A stretch of DNA of 64,000 bases. It comes from Pseudomonas sp. GTDB taxonomy: Bacteria; Pseudomonadota; Gammaproteobacteria; Pseudomonadales; Pseudomonadaceae. The stretch covers positions 124,001 to 188,000 of the forward strand of contig NZ_JAUYNT010000017.1 of assembly GCF_030698175.1 (NCBI RefSeq), read 5' to 3'. This document shows, piece after piece, positions 63,323 to 64,000 of this stretch; the stretch's first letter is position 1, and every line of letters starts with the position of its first letter. The notes under the pieces were generated by a model. The model saw only the letters and a program-made list of their open reading frames with translations, was not told where the DNA came from and did not search any database. A program made the translations under genes and the position numbers.

Positions 63323-64000
63323 ATGAAATCACCATTAATGCTCACCGCCGAACTGGTGCCCGTCGCCTACGTTGAAGCCCTGCTGGGGCTGGCGGGGGAG
63401 CTTGGGGTCAGCCGTGCCGAGCTGTTTCGCGTCGCTCAGGTCAAGCCGCAAACGCTGGATAACCCCAATGGCCGGTTGTCGTTTATCGATTTCAACTTGC
63501 TCGCCAGCGCCGCCTTGCAGCGCTGTCAGGAGCCGGCGCTGGGCCTGTTGCTGGGGCAGCGGCTAAACGTCTCGACCCACGGGATTTTGGGTTATGCGGT
63601 GCTGGCCAGCGCCAACCTCGGCCAGGCGATTCAGTTTGCCCTGAAGTACTACCGGGTCTTGGGTCTGGCATTTGACCTGGACATCATCGAGCAGCCGGGT
63701 CGGCTGCAATTGCGCGCAGTGGAGTCGATGTCGATGGGGCCGCTCAGTCGCTTCGCCGTCGAGGGCTTGCAGGCCAGCCTGTACAGCATCGCGCGGTTTT
63801 TAGTCGGTAGCGAGTTGCAGGGCCTGGCACTCGGTTTCGCCTACCCGGCGCCGGCCTATGCGGCACGTTATACCGAGGTGTTTGGTGTGACGGTGCAGTT
63901 TGACCAGCCCTACCACTGGTTGAGCTTGCCGCAGAGCTACCTTGAACGGCCGATGGCGCTGGCCAACCCCGGCACGGTGCAGATGTGCGAGCAGCAATGC
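63323..64000 (+). CDS. AraC-family regulator, N-terminal part (island regulator 3, truncated by window)
   Basis: The frame is open from ATG 63323 to the window end (226 codons), with no stop. The N-terminus (MKSPLMLTAELVPVAYVEAL, then LGLLLGQRLNVSTHGILGYA and FALKYYRVLGLAFDLDIIEQ) is a PF12625-type ligand domain like those of regulators 1 and 2. The DNA-binding part would lie beyond the window. It is divergent from PF10118 copy 2 across a 269-base gap that shows no clear operator. It is a third regulator for the island. Confidence 0.82.
   Translation, partial: MKSPLMLTAELVPVAYVEALLGLAGELGVSRAELFRVAQVKPQTLDNPNGRLSFIDFNLLASAALQRCQEPALGLLLGQRLNVSTHGILGYAVLASANLGQAIQFALKYYRVLGLAFDLDIIEQPGRLQLRAVESMSMGPLSRFAVEGLQASLYSIARFLVGSELQGLALGFAYPAPAYAARYTEVFGVTVQFDQPYHWLSLPQSYLERPMALANPGTVQMCEQQC

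Overview
The window comes from a Pseudomonas-like gammaproteobacterium. I infer this from protein content and gene order. From about 1 to 31 kb the order matches, from memory, the P. aeruginosa PAO1 block PA4400 down to PA4367: mutT/thiE, pduO-type adenosyltransferase, sensor kinase, panE, response regulator, yajQ, ampG, SDR, HugZ-like, fxsA, groESL, colRS, methyltransferase, inaA-like, mexVW, imelysin cluster, bifA. No rRNA, tRNA, CRISPR array, complete insertion sequence or prophage was seen. All comparisons are from memory; nothing was searched.

Region 1 (1-31 kb) is conserved housekeeping and signalling DNA. A minus-strand operon runs response regulator, panE, histidine kinase, cobalamin adenosyltransferase. 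YajQ, AmpG, an alkyltransferase-like protein and a DUF481 outer-membrane protein follow. fxsA ends in an unusual four-copy tandem repeat that carries copies of its own C-terminus. The repeat runs up to a good RpoH-type promoter and a hairpin-rich leader in front of groES-groEL. colRS follows, with a ColR-type box overlapping the colS stop and leading into the methyltransferase/inaA-like genes. Next come mexVW, a chemoreceptor, a Fur-box-preceded iron-uptake-type operon (imelysin, di-haem oxidoreductase, second imelysin, DUF1513) and the c-di-GMP phosphodiesterase gene bifA.

Region 2 (31-43 kb) is a mosaic of single genes separated by palindromic repeats. It holds a SnoaL-like protein, a UPF0016 manganese exporter preceded by a yybP-ykoY-type riboswitch, rsmC, a 2-hydroxyacid dehydrogenase, a 146-bp MITE-like element, a LysE exporter, a thiolase divergent from an acyl-CoA ligase, a DUF1302 outer-membrane protein, a secreted protein of unknown function and a TetR regulator.

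Region 3 (43-64 kb) looks like an accessory catabolic island with three AraC-type regulators (the last one cut by the window end). It encodes two alpha/beta hydrolases, two paralogous PF10118-type ferritin-like proteins about 17 kb apart, a serine-type sulfatase with its radical-SAM maturase, a haloalkane dehalogenase, a zinc alcohol dehydrogenase, a DUF1330-like membrane protein, an acyl-CoA synthetase, an SDR, a secreted one-haem beta-propeller protein and an aldehyde dehydrogenase. Read together, the enzymes could release an alcohol from a sulfate ester or a halide, oxidise it to aldehyde and acid, and activate the acid with CoA. That is inference. Two promoter regions in the island, before the sulfatase and before the alcohol dehydrogenase, are diverged copies of each other, and one copy sits beside an AraC gene.

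A recurring oddity is small diverged duplications of gene ends: the panE start, three copies of the fxsA end, the tetR start, and the promoter plus start of the alcohol dehydrogenase.
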